From Fidelibacterota bacterium REDSEA-S14_B6 (lineage in GTDB: Bacteria > Fidelibacterota > Marinisomatia > Marinisomatales > S15-B10), in assembly GCA_001626655.1 (NCBI GenBank), contig LUOC01000169.1:1-5486 (forward strand): 5,486 nt of DNA. Direction: 5' to 3'. Shown in pieces: positions 1 to 5,486 of this stretch. Under the pieces are notes generated by a model. That model ran no database searches, was not told the origin of the DNA, and worked only from the letters and a program-made list of their open reading frames with translations. Position 1 is the first letter of the stretch. Every line of letters begins with the position of its first letter. Both the position numbers and the translations under genes were made by a program.

Positions 1-300
1 GAACTGCAGGTTTTCGAGCACCGTGAGACGCTGGTCGAAATTGATCTCTTGAGGCATATATCCCACCACACTCGCCGTTTCCACTTTCCGAAGTTGGACA
101 TCCTTTCCATCGATAAATACCGAACCGTATTCGGGCTTGGAAAAACCGGCAATCACCTTAAGGAGGGCGGTTTTCCCGCTGTCATTCGGCCCCACGACCG
201 CCATGATGGAACCTCGCTCAATTCCGAACGAAAGACCGGCGAGAACTGACCGCCCGTTCAGCACTTTGCCAATCTTCTTAAGTGAAATAGATGCTTCCAT
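1..300 (-). CDS. ABC transporter ATP-binding protein, N-terminal 100 residues (cut by window edge)
   Basis: This is the nucleotide-binding subunit of an ABC transporter, which hydrolyses ATP at the inner face of the membrane to drive a partner permease. The sequence shows a Walker A motif GPNDSGKT at residues 37-44 (Lys43 binds phosphate), the following helix ALLKVIAGF, a GSVFIDGKDV strand region and the Q-loop in GYMPQE (Gln84). The signature motif, Walker B and switch His lie beyond the left edge. The ATG at 300-298 is secure because an in-frame TGA stands six bases upstream. No good Shine-Dalgarno precedes it. The usual aromatic A-loop residue near position 14 appears to be Leu, a mild oddity. 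The gene follows polA on the same strand after a 136-bp spacer. Substrate cannot be told; the short single-domain start and LTVLENLQF resemble ABC-2 type or lipid/LPS export ATPases. Family is sure, subfamily is not. Confidence 0.9.
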   Translation of the reverse strand, partial: MEASISLKKIGKVLNGRSVLAGLSFGIERGSIMAVVGPNDSGKTALLKVIAGFSKPEYGSVFIDGKDVQLRKVETASVVGYMPQEINFDQRLTVLENLQF

Positions 301-301
301 T

Positions 302-343
302 ATTCAAGTTCCAAAAATAAAGATCCAAATTCCAAGTTCAATG
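302..343 (+). repeat. Degenerate heptad array, left arm (CCAA on plus strand)
   Basis: Six consecutive 7-bp units fit without gaps: ATTCAAG, TTCCAAA, AATAAAG, ATCCAAA, TTCCAAG and TTCAATG. The core is TCCAA in register. It sits just upstream of the ABC gene start codon, so in the leftward transcript it would lie in the 5' leader of that gene. From memory, similar intergenic tracts built of repeated TTTGGAA/TTCCAAA words occur in several uncultured bacterial phyla; their function is unknown to me. Confidence 0.65.
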
Positions 344-423
344 CGGAGGATGGATGGATCGTCTTTTCTATTCAATTGATTCTCTATTCTTGATTCTTGG
401 CTCTTGGCTCTTGGTTCTTGGAT
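323..423 (-). other. Possible RNA stem-loop between polA and the ABC gene
   Basis: In the leftward transcript the segment from 423-410 (AUCCAAGAACCAAG) can pair with the segment from 336-323 (CUUGGAAUUUGGAU). Eleven Watson-Crick pairs and one G-U pair flank a 2-nt A/A internal mismatch, around a 73-nt loop. The pairing follows from the two heptad arrays being in opposite orientation, and other registers are possible. The 3' arm ends about 22 nt before the ABC start codon, where it could affect initiation, stability or partial termination. I did this by hand without an energy calculation, so it is only a candidate. Confidence 0.3.
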
Positions 424-433
424 TTTGGCTCTT
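378..433 (-). repeat. Degenerate heptad array, right arm (eight units)
   Basis: Eight consecutive 7-bp units fit exactly from 378 to 433. On the plus strand they are variants of GGCTCTT: GATTCTC, TATTCTT and GATTCTT, then GGCTCTT twice, GGTTCTT, GGATTTT and GGCTCTT. On the minus strand, the sense of polA, they read as AAGAGCC-type words. The array begins three bases after the polA stop codon, so it is the immediate 3' flank of that gene. The units drift in sequence but not in length. Insertions of single bases are absent, which points to tandem duplication or constraint on the 7-bp spacing. Confidence 0.75.
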
Positions 434-436
434 TCT

Positions 437-2362
437 TCAATGCGCATGATACCACGACTCTCCGACGCCGCAATCGACGACGACGGGGACATCAAGAGGA
501 AGGGCCTTTTCCATTTCCGACACCACCAGCTCCCGGACCTCAGCCAGTTCGCTATCCGGCACTTCGAACAACAATTCATCATGGATTTGCAGAATCATCT
601 TCGCATTGAACTGCTTCGCCGAAAGTTTTTCATGAATCGCAATCATCGCCAGTTTGATCATTTCCGCGGCGGTCCCTTGAATCGGCATATTGATCGTCGC
701 TCTTTCCGCGGCGCCTCGTACCCTCTGATTGCTGTCATCGATATCATGGCACTGCCGGCGCCGTCCAAGTAGCGTCTGAACATACTTCTCTTTCCTCGCA
801 AACGCCAACGTCTCATCGATGAATTCTCTCATGCCGGTATATCGCTCGAAATAGGCGTCGATAATCTTTTTCGATTCCGCCATGGGGATGCCTAATTCCT
901 GAGAAAGGCGGAACGGGCCCGCGCCATACATCACGCCGAAGTTCACTATTTTCGCCGTCCTGCGCATCTCCGGCAAGACCGAATCCAAGGGCACTTCGTA
1001 GATGTTTGAGGCGGTGTGTGCATGGATATCTTCCTCGGCGGCGAATGCCGCACGGAGCCCCTCATCACCGCTGAGATGGGCCATGATTCGGAGTTCGATT
1101 TGTGAGTAGTCTGCGGAAAGAATCGACCAGCCGTCGTCTTGAGGACGGAACGCCTTCCTGATCTCGCGGCCCTCCTCAGTCCGAATCGGTATGTTCTGGA
1201 AATTGGGATTGCTGCTCGACAGCCGCCCAGTTGCCGCCACAGTTTGACTGAACGAGGAGTGAATCCGCCCCGTGTCGGGATGAATCAACTCGGGAATCAC
1301 GTCAACATAAGTCGACTTCAGCTTCTGAAACTTTCTGTACTCAAGAATCTTTTCCGGGAGAGGGTGCTGATTCTTCAGCGCTTCCAGGACGTTCACATCC
1401 GTGGATCGTTTCCGGATTTCCGGCAGACCGAGAATATCGAACAGAATTGTGGCAAGCTGCTTCGGTGAGTTGATGTTGAACTCACTGCCGGCATCCTCGT
1501 GAATTTCAGTTGAAAAACCGTCAAGCTTGTTCTCCATCCAGATAGACATCTCGCTCATTAGCGGCTGGTCTACAAACACTCCGTCCGTTTCCATCGCAAC
1601 GAGGCACGGAAGCAGCGGCATCTCCACGCGGTGGAAGAAGACTTCCAGCGTAGTCTCTTTCAGTTCTTTCTTCAGAATTGGAGTCAGTTGCAAGCAGACG
1701 TCTGCGTCTTCCGCGGCGTAGAAGGAGACATCCGCCAGCGGAATTTCGTCCATCCTTTTCTGTCCCCTCCCCGTCCCGATGAGGTCGGTGATCGGCTGCA
1801 TGCTGTAGCGGAGATGCTCCTCACTGAGGTAATCGAGTTTGTAAGAGCGCGCTTCCGGCCGCAGAAGATGGGCGGCGATCATTGTGTCAAACTTTACGCC
1901 GTTCACGTCAACTCCGTGGCGCTTCAGGATCACCATATCATACTTGATGTTCTGACCACACTTTGGACGGGACTTATCCTTGAGAAGAGGTCCGACGGTC
2001 TTGAAGACAGTGGTCAGATCGTCCTTGCCACCATACAGCTCGCTCTCCTTTTCAGGAAACTGAACCGGCACATACCACCCCTCGTCAGGCCGAACGGCAA
2101 AACTGAAACCGACGATTTCGGCGAACATTGGGTCTGTGCTCGTCGATTCTATATCGACCGAAATGAGATCGGCCTTTTCGAGGTGACTGATCATATCATC
2201 GAGCTCTTTTCGTGATTTCACCGTATGGTATTCCTTCGTCACTTCCGGCTCGACTCTCACATCTTCGTCGCCGCGAAATGCGTCCAACTGACTTTGTAAG
2301 CGAAAGAATTCAAGCTCTCGAAAAAGTTCCTCCATCTCTTCAAAATTGAAGGCTCCCACCAT
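437..2362 (-). CDS. polA: DNA polymerase I, 3'-5' exonuclease and polymerase part (Klenow-like), 641 aa
   Basis: This is the proofreading and DNA-synthesis part of DNA polymerase I, used in Okazaki-fragment maturation and excision repair. The exonuclease domain keeps its metal ligands: D70 and E72 in SVDIES, D142 in QNIKYD, and Y215 and D219 in YAAED, so proofreading is predicted to be active. The polymerase domain keeps the TGRLSSSNPNFQNIP segment (378-392), motif A DYSQIELR with D418, motif B with R467, K471, F475 and Y479, and motif C HDE at 594-596. F475 matches the Phe that disfavours dideoxynucleotides. The C-terminus is complete. It lacks the 5'-nuclease domain, which lies immediately upstream in another frame. 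The reading frame opens at the ATG at 2362; AGGAG lies only 1 nt before this ATG but 4 nt before the next codon, GTG. It begins directly at the FEEMEELFRELEFF segment, so the usual connecting region is missing. Identity is certain; its status as an independent gene is not. Confidence 0.96.
   Translation of the reverse strand: MVGAFNFEEMEELFRELEFFRLQSQLDAFRGDEDVRVEPEVTKEYHTVKSRKELDDMISHLEKADLISVDIESTSTDPMFAEIVGFSFAVRPDEGWYVPVQFPEKESELYGGKDDLTTVFKTVGPLLKDKSRPKCGQNIKYDMVILKRHGVDVNGVKFDTMIAAHLLRPEARSYKLDYLSEEHLRYSMQPITDLIGTGRGQKRMDEIPLADVSFYAAEDADVCLQLTPILKKELKETTLEVFFHRVEMPLLPCLVAMETDGVFVDQPLMSEMSIWMENKLDGFSTEIHEDAGSEFNINSPKQLATILFDILGLPEIRKRSTDVNVLEALKNQHPLPEKILEYRKFQKLKSTYVDVIPELIHPDTGRIHSSFSQTVAATGRLSSSNPNFQNIPIRTEEGREIRKAFRPQDDGWSILSADYSQIELRIMAHLSGDEGLRAAFAAEEDIHAHTASNIYEVPLDSVLPEMRRTAKIVNFGVMYGAGPFRLSQELGIPMAESKKIIDAYFERYTGMREFIDETLAFARKEKYVQTLLGRRRQCHDIDDSNQRVRGAAERATINMPIQGTAAEMIKLAMIAIHEKLSAKQFNAKMILQIHDELLFEVPDSELAEVRELVVSEMEKALPLDVPVVVDCGVGESWYHAH
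2338..2351. repeat. Short inverted repeat at the polA frame break
   Basis: CTTCAA and TTGAAG are perfect 6-bp arms separated by AA, covering the stop codon of the 5'-nuclease frame (2342-2340) inside the overlap of the two polA reading frames. Arms of this size arise often by chance. It is recorded because it sits exactly where the polA coding sequence is interrupted, where a small palindrome could mark a deletion endpoint. Confidence 0.4.
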
Positions 2363-2999
2363 ACTCCTGAATAAGTTTCACCGCCGTCTTCGCCCCCACG
2401 CCAGCGACGCCCGGGACGTTGTCCGAACTGTCCCCCATCAAGCCCAGAAGATCAATAATCCGTTCCGGCGGCACGCCCCACTTTTCTTCGACCTCGGCTG
2501 GGCCGTAGATGGTAGAGTCGCCGCCTTTGGCCGGGGCGTGAAGAAAAATCGTATCCGACACTAACTGCATAAAATCTTTGTCACCACTTAAGATTCTGCA
2601 TTCAAGTCCCTCGTCTTCGGCACGGCGGGCGAGGGTCCCGATGACATCATCTGCTTCAAACCCTTCCACTTCCAACCGAGGAATATTCATCGCTTCCACC
2701 AGGCGCCACATATGGGGGAGTTGCTCACGGAGTTCGTCAGGCATCTTCTCGCGTGTTGCTTTGTATTCCGGATACATTTCGTGACGGAAGGTCTTCTCCT
2801 TCCCATCAAAGACGGTAGCGAGATAATCGGGAGACTCATCGCGCAACAGCTTGAAGACAGAATTGACGAAGCCGAAAAGGGCGCTCGTGTGGAGTCCGTC
2901 GGAAGTGATGAGAGGATTCCGGATCATGGCGAAGTGCGCTCGGTACACCATGGCATATCCGTCGATGAGGAACAGCCGCTTCTTGTCTGAGGAACTCAC
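2340..2999 (-). CDS. polA: DNA polymerase I, 5'-3' exonuclease (flap nuclease) part, 219 aa
   Basis: This is the N-terminal 5'-nuclease domain of DNA polymerase I, which removes RNA primers and 5' flaps. The metal-binding acidic residues of the family are present: D13 in FLIDGYA, D65 in VFDGKEKTF, E115, D117 and D118 in FEADD, D140 and D142 in GDKD, and D190 and D193 in GDSSDN. The helix-hairpin-helix segment GVAGVGAKTAVKLIQEYGG follows at about 197-215. The frame then hits TGA after SLQF. The family normally continues with about 55-60 more residues of nuclease-domain tail before the exonuclease domain, and these appear in neither frame. I chose the GTG at 2999 as start, giving MSSSDKKRLFLIDG. 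The frame stays open upstream to 3374, but that part is antisense to the reductase gene and unlike PolA. No Shine-Dalgarno is visible. The 3' end overlaps the polymerase part by 23 nt. Confidence 0.92.
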   Translation of the reverse strand: MSSSDKKRLFLIDGYAMVYRAHFAMIRNPLITSDGLHTSALFGFVNSVFKLLRDESPDYLATVFDGKEKTFRHEMYPEYKATREKMPDELREQLPHMWRLVEAMNIPRLEVEGFEADDVIGTLARRAEDEGLECRILSGDKDFMQLVSDTIFLHAPAKGGDSTIYGPAEVEEKWGVPPERIIDLLGLMGDSSDNVPGVAGVGAKTAVKLIQEYGGSLQF

Positions 3000-3029
3000 G
3001 AGAGAAGTTATCACGAGGAAACGACTGCC

Positions 3030-3039
3030 TTCAATTGAA
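3030..3039. promoter_or_regulatory. Palindrome TTCAATTGAA overlapping a candidate -35 element
   Basis: TTCAATTGAA is a perfect 10-bp palindrome, overlapped by a second small palindrome GAATTC at 3037-3042. It covers the candidate -35 hexamer at 3035-3040 in the divergent polA/reductase region, the place where a repressor operator might lie. It is short and AT-rich, so chance is a real possibility. No regulator gene is seen nearby. Confidence 0.2.
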
Positions 3040-3062
3040 TTCTCAGCCCCATTCTCGATAAT
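3035..3062 (+). promoter_or_regulatory. Candidate sigma70-like promoter for the aldo/keto reductase
   Basis: TTGAAT at 3035-3040 matches four of six bases of TTGACA, and GATAAT at 3057-3062 matches five of six bases of TATAAT, with a 16-bp spacer. Transcription would start near 3069 and leave a leader of about 75 nt. If the host uses the Bacteroidetes-type primary sigma factor, this consensus would not apply. Confidence 0.35.
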
Positions 3063-3144
3063 GGAAGACGCTCTATTAATCAGTAGCCTCACACCTGTCG
3101 TCTCACTTAATATCTTCCTTTCAAAGAAGAGGACAATCAGAACT

Positions 3145-4137
3145 ATGGAACAGAGGCTTTTGGGCAGAACCGGCGTGGAGGTTTCGCAACTCTGCCTCGG
3201 GACAATGACTTTCGGCGGCCCCGCCGATGAGGCGGAAGCGAAGAAAATGTTCACGAAATGCAGGGACGCCGGCGTCAACTTTTTCGACTGTGCCAATGTG
3301 TATGAGAAGGGACGCTCCGAGGAAATCCTCGGGAAACTCATTTCCGGATGCAGAGAAGAAGTTGTTATCACCACAAAGGTCTACTTCCCCACCGGTGATG
3401 ATGTGAACACACGAGGGGCTACGCGGAAGCATATTCGGCATGCGGTCGAAGGGAGCCTCCGTCGGCTAAAGACCGATTACATCGATCTCTACTTCATTCA
3501 CAGATTCGATGATCTGACGCCGATGGAGGAGACTCTGTCAGTGCTGGACAATCTTGTCCGAGACGGGAAAATACTCTACCTCGGCGCGAGCAATTTCGCG
3601 GCGTGGCAGGTTGCGAAGGCTTTGGGCATTTCTGCCGCCCACGGCTGGAGCAGGTTTGAGTGCATTCAGCCGATGTACAATCTCGCAAAACGGCTGGCCG
3701 AAGTTGAATTGCTGCCGATGGCAGAATCTGAGAATGTTGGCGTCATCAGCTATTCACCCCTTGGCGGGGGGCTCCTCACCGGAAAGTACGCGAAAGGAAA
3801 GAAACCGAAAGAGGGTCGCCTTCTCGATAATAAGATGTATGAGGAGCGCTATCGTGATCCTCGATTCATGGAAATCGCCGAGGCGTTTGCCGCCTTTGCG
3901 GAAAGCAGAGGCTTTTCCCCTGTTTCACTGGGCGTGGCGTGGGTCGGCGCTCATAAAGCGGTAACGGCTCCCATCATCGGCGGCAGGAACTATGAACAGC
4001 TTAAGCCTTCTCTTGAGTCGGTAAACATCGACATGACCGATGAACTGTGGTCGGAAATCTCCACCCTGTCACCGGCGCCCCCTCCCGCCACTGACCGAAA
4101 TGAAGAAGCCACCGAACACAACTACGGAGTAAGATAG
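3145..4137 (+). CDS. Aldo/keto reductase, 330 aa, intact
   Basis: This is a cytoplasmic NAD(P)H-dependent oxidoreductase of the aldo/keto reductase superfamily, which reduces aldehydes or ketones to alcohols in a TIM barrel. The catalytic tetrad is complete: D48 (FFDCANVY), Y53, K78 (ITTKVY) and H119 (YFIHRFD). Cofactor-side segments are also present: GASNFAAWQV (147-156), QPMYNL (175-180), SPLGGGLLTGKY (204-215) and APIIGGRNYEQL (275-286). The N-terminal hairpin MEQRLLGRTGVEVSQLCLGTM is typical. Length fits the family and there is no signal peptide. The frame extends upstream to 2851, but those codons lie over polA; the ATG at 3145 is the family start. GAAGAGGA at 3126-3133 is a weak ribosome site, 11 nt away. 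It resembles YajO/Tas-like or potassium-channel-beta-like reductases, but the substrate cannot be deduced. It is divergent from polA and 63 nt upstream of a kinase-type gene on the same strand. Confidence 0.95.
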   Translation: MEQRLLGRTGVEVSQLCLGTMTFGGPADEAEAKKMFTKCRDAGVNFFDCANVYEKGRSEEILGKLISGCREEVVITTKVYFPTGDDVNTRGATRKHIRHAVEGSLRRLKTDYIDLYFIHRFDDLTPMEETLSVLDNLVRDGKILYLGASNFAAWQVAKALGISAAHGWSRFECIQPMYNLAKRLAEVELLPMAESENVGVISYSPLGGGLLTGKYAKGKKPKEGRLLDNKMYEERYRDPRFMEIAEAFAAFAESRGFSPVSLGVAWVGAHKAVTAPIIGGRNYEQLKPSLESVNIDMTDELWSEISTLSPAPPPATDRNEEATEHNYGVR

Positions 4138-4200
4138 CGGAAAGAGTTTGCCCCTCCGCGGCACTCCGTCCGTTTAGAACATTACCGCAGTCCGCCTCTT

Positions 4201-4503
4201 GTGAAAATTGACCGCCTCCCCCGTCCTCTGATTTCGGCTGCTGAAGCATCCGCCGTCGCGGAGAGCCGTTTTGGTATCTCGGGCGACGTGACCGAACTCG
4301 CCAGTGAGCGGGATCGGAACTTCTTCATCATCGATTCGACTGGTAAGAAGATCCCGCCGATGAAGAATCGATTGTCGATTTTCAGAACGAGCTTCTTCTT
4401 AGCCTCTCTTCCGCAGACTACGGATGGGAATGGCCTGTGCCGCAGCCAGACAGGAACGGTCAACTCATCAGCCGTTGGGAAAATGACCGCGGAGAAGAAC
4501 TGA
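4201..4503 (+). pseudogene. N-terminal fragment of APH-fold kinase (frame broken near residue 50)
   Basis: This frame starts at the GTG at 4201 and encodes the true N-terminus of an aminoglycoside-phosphotransferase-fold protein. The segments PRPLISAAEASAVAESRFG and SERDRNFFIIDSTGKK fit the first strands of the kinase N-lobe. After residue 50 (codon 4348-4350) the family-like sequence stops; residues 51-100 (4351-4503) are out-of-frame translation and should not be counted as protein. The homologous sequence resumes in the frame that opens at 4347. The strand expected next, of the type YVLKI with its ATP-binding lysine, is missing. GTG is the only ATG, GTG or TTG codon in frame after the reductase stop at 4135-4137, and no Shine-Dalgarno precedes it. 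The spacer of 63 nt with no terminator suggests co-transcription with the reductase. It belongs with the next entry as one gene. Confidence 0.8.
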
Positions 4504-5486
4504 ACGTCCGACTGCTCACCTTTATTGAAGGAATCTTTCTTGCCGATTTCACACCGCACAGCTCTTCCTTGCTGGAGGAGATCGGCAATTTTCTCGGCGC
4601 CGTCACGAATTCGCTCTCCGGCTTCTCTCATCCTGGCATGAGTCGTCCTCTCTATTGGGATATGAAGCACGGGGTAAATCTGGTGCGATCTCACATCCAC
4701 GAAATCGCCGACGAGCAGAGAAGAGACCAAATCACTGATTTGATTGAGTCGGTAGAAAAGGTGATTCTCGGAGTGAGCGAGCATCTTCGCGAGGGGGTCA
4801 TCTACAACGACGCCAACGATCACAACCTCATTATTAAGTGTGGAGAGAACGGAACTGGAAAACTTGTCGGCGCTATCGACGTGGGCGATTCGGTACACTC
4901 TTGGCTGGCAGCGGAGCCGGCGGTGGCGTGTGCCTACGCCATGTTCAACAAGCAGGATCCCCTCGCCGCGGCCGGACAGATTGTGCACGGTTATCACAAA
5001 TCGGCACCGCTGAATGAAGAGGAAATATCGGCCCTGTTTTCACTGATCTCTCTCCGTCTTTCCATGTCCGTTGTCATTGCCGCTCACCAAAAGGCGCTCG
5101 ATCCGGAAAACAGGTATCTGTCCGTCAGCGAAGAATCGGCGTGGGAGTTGATCGAACGCCTAGGTCAAATCTCTTCGGATTTCGCCCATTTCAGTTTCAG
5201 ACGGCAGTGCGGCCTTGAGCCGTCACCGTCCACGCCTCATTTTGTCAACTGGATGAACCGCGACGATACTCGATTTTCCAGGATCGTGGAGGCGGACCTT
5301 AGCAGCAAGAATGTACCTGTGACTGACCTCTCCATCGGAAGCGCCGAACTGACTGACGGAATCTGGGAGGATGTCCGGAAACTGGGATCAAGAATCGCTT
5401 TACCTTCTATCGGCCGGTATGGAGAGGCAAGATTGCTCTACACCGGTGAACAGTTTCGCGAGAGCGGAAATGAGGACGATGAGCGG
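4347..5486 (+). CDS. APH-fold kinase domain of a multidomain kinase / M23 / aminotransferase-type protein (main part, runs off right edge)
   Basis: This 380-codon open frame has no stop before the window end and no own start near its beginning; it continues the gene starting at 4201. Counting from 4347, it shows DFQNELL (11-17), the catalytic-loop segment VIYNDANDHN (151-160) with D155 and N160, the metal-binding AIDVGD (D178), then helices running to RLGQISSDFAHFSFRRQCGLEP. The loop usually reads HxDxxxxN; here the His is Tyr (codon 4803-4805). The section from about 309, with VTDLSIGSAEL and GRYGEARLLYTGEQF, matches my memory of the linker before an M23-peptidase-like domain, followed in known homologues by a class III PLP aminotransferase of the ethanolamine-phosphate phospho-lyase type. 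Those two domains would lie outside the window. Related separate eukaryotic proteins are hydroxylysine kinase and the AGXT2L phospho-lyases, so a kinase/phospho-lyase pair acting on an amino alcohol is plausible, not shown. The nominal first start in this frame is GTG at 4437. Confidence 0.8.

Larger units (their letters stand above)
301..436. other. AT-rich intergenic spacer with opposed heptad repeats
   Basis: This 136-bp spacer separates the polA stop from the ABC gene start, both on the minus strand. It is visibly richer in A+T than the genes around it and contains two arrays with 7-bp periodicity, listed separately. Short open frames cross it but have no recognisable protein content. I see no GC-rich hairpin followed by a T tract, so no standard intrinsic terminator on either strand. 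It may instead form an RNA hairpin from the opposed repeats. Whether polA transcription continues through it into the ABC gene cannot be decided from the sequence. Confidence 0.7.
3000..3144. promoter_or_regulatory. Divergent intergenic region between polA and the aldo/keto reductase
   Basis: This 145-bp region separates two genes transcribed away from each other, so it should hold promoters for both. Toward the reductase, TTGAAT and GATAAT with a 16-bp spacer form the best candidate. Toward polA the best I find is TTGTCC (3136-3131) and TATTAA (3112-3107) with an 18-bp spacer, four of six matches each, which is weak and would overlap the reductase leader. No riboswitch or terminator was recognised. 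Confidence 0.6.

Noticed and set aside
302..433. CRISPR array
   Set aside because: Units are 7 bp with no spacers and the sequence drifts between units.
404..772. 122-residue plus-strand open frame at the 3' end of polA, and the overlapping frames at 397-609 and 304-582
   Set aside because: They overlap the polymerase motif C region in other frames or the heptad spacer. Their residues reflect repeat translation and antisense coding.
1631..2215. 194-residue plus-strand open frame inside polA
   Set aside because: It lies opposite the proofreading exonuclease domain, whose motifs are intact; the translation has no protein-family look.
2851..3144. Upstream extension of the reductase frame by 98 residues
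   Set aside because: It overlaps polA antisense and precedes a textbook reductase N-terminus at 3145.
3000..3374. Upstream extension of the polA 5'-nuclease frame to an ATG at 3374
   Set aside because: The added 125 residues are antisense to the reductase gene and the divergent promoter region and do not resemble any PolA N-terminus, which normally begins within about 15 residues of FLIDGYA.
4138..4200. Terminator or promoter between reductase and kinase genes
   Set aside because: No hairpin with a T tract and no convincing -10/-35 pair was found in these 63 bases.
4345..4353. Programmed -1 frameshift at AAG AAG in the kinase gene
   Set aside because: There is no X XXY YYZ slippery heptamer, and slipping would still leave out the conserved lysine strand, so deletion or sequence error fits better.
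4182..4997. 271-residue minus-strand open frame opposite the kinase gene
   Set aside because: It is antisense to a frame with clear kinase motifs and shows no recognisable domain of its own.

Overview
The window carries five chromosomal-type bacterial genes, two of which are broken in frame. Nothing in it looks like a phage, an insertion sequence, a CRISPR array or an RNA gene. The 5'-nuclease region of its DNA polymerase I resembles, from memory, polymerases of the Bacteroidetes/Chlorobi/Ignavibacteria/Marinimicrobia side of bacteria (FCB group). Weak or missing Shine-Dalgarno sequences fit that, but the assignment is an inference and is not firm.

Layout. Positions 1-300 (minus strand) hold the first 100 residues of an ABC transporter ATPase that runs off the left edge. 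Positions 301-436 are an AT-rich intergenic stretch with two oppositely oriented arrays of degenerate 7-bp repeats. Positions 437-2999 (minus) hold polA in two pieces. The 5'-nuclease part (2340-2999) ends at a stop codon, and the proofreading plus polymerase part (437-2362) continues in the +1 frame with a 23-nt overlap. About 55-60 residues that normally join the two parts are absent. Positions 3000-3144 are a divergent promoter region. Positions 3145-4137 (plus) encode an intact 330-residue aldo/keto reductase. From 4201 to the right edge (plus) lies an APH-fold kinase gene of the multidomain kinase / M23 / class III aminotransferase type. Its frame breaks near 4350, where the conserved strand holding the ATP-binding lysine should be.

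How the genes relate. polA and the ABC gene read leftward and may share a transcript across the repeat-rich spacer. The reductase and kinase genes read rightward, 63 nt apart, and may be co-transcribed. No pathway links all five products. The main questions are whether the two frame-breaking gaps are real (a naturally split Pol I and a decaying kinase) or errors in this sequence, and what the heptad-repeat spacer does. I see no clear new multi-gene system here.
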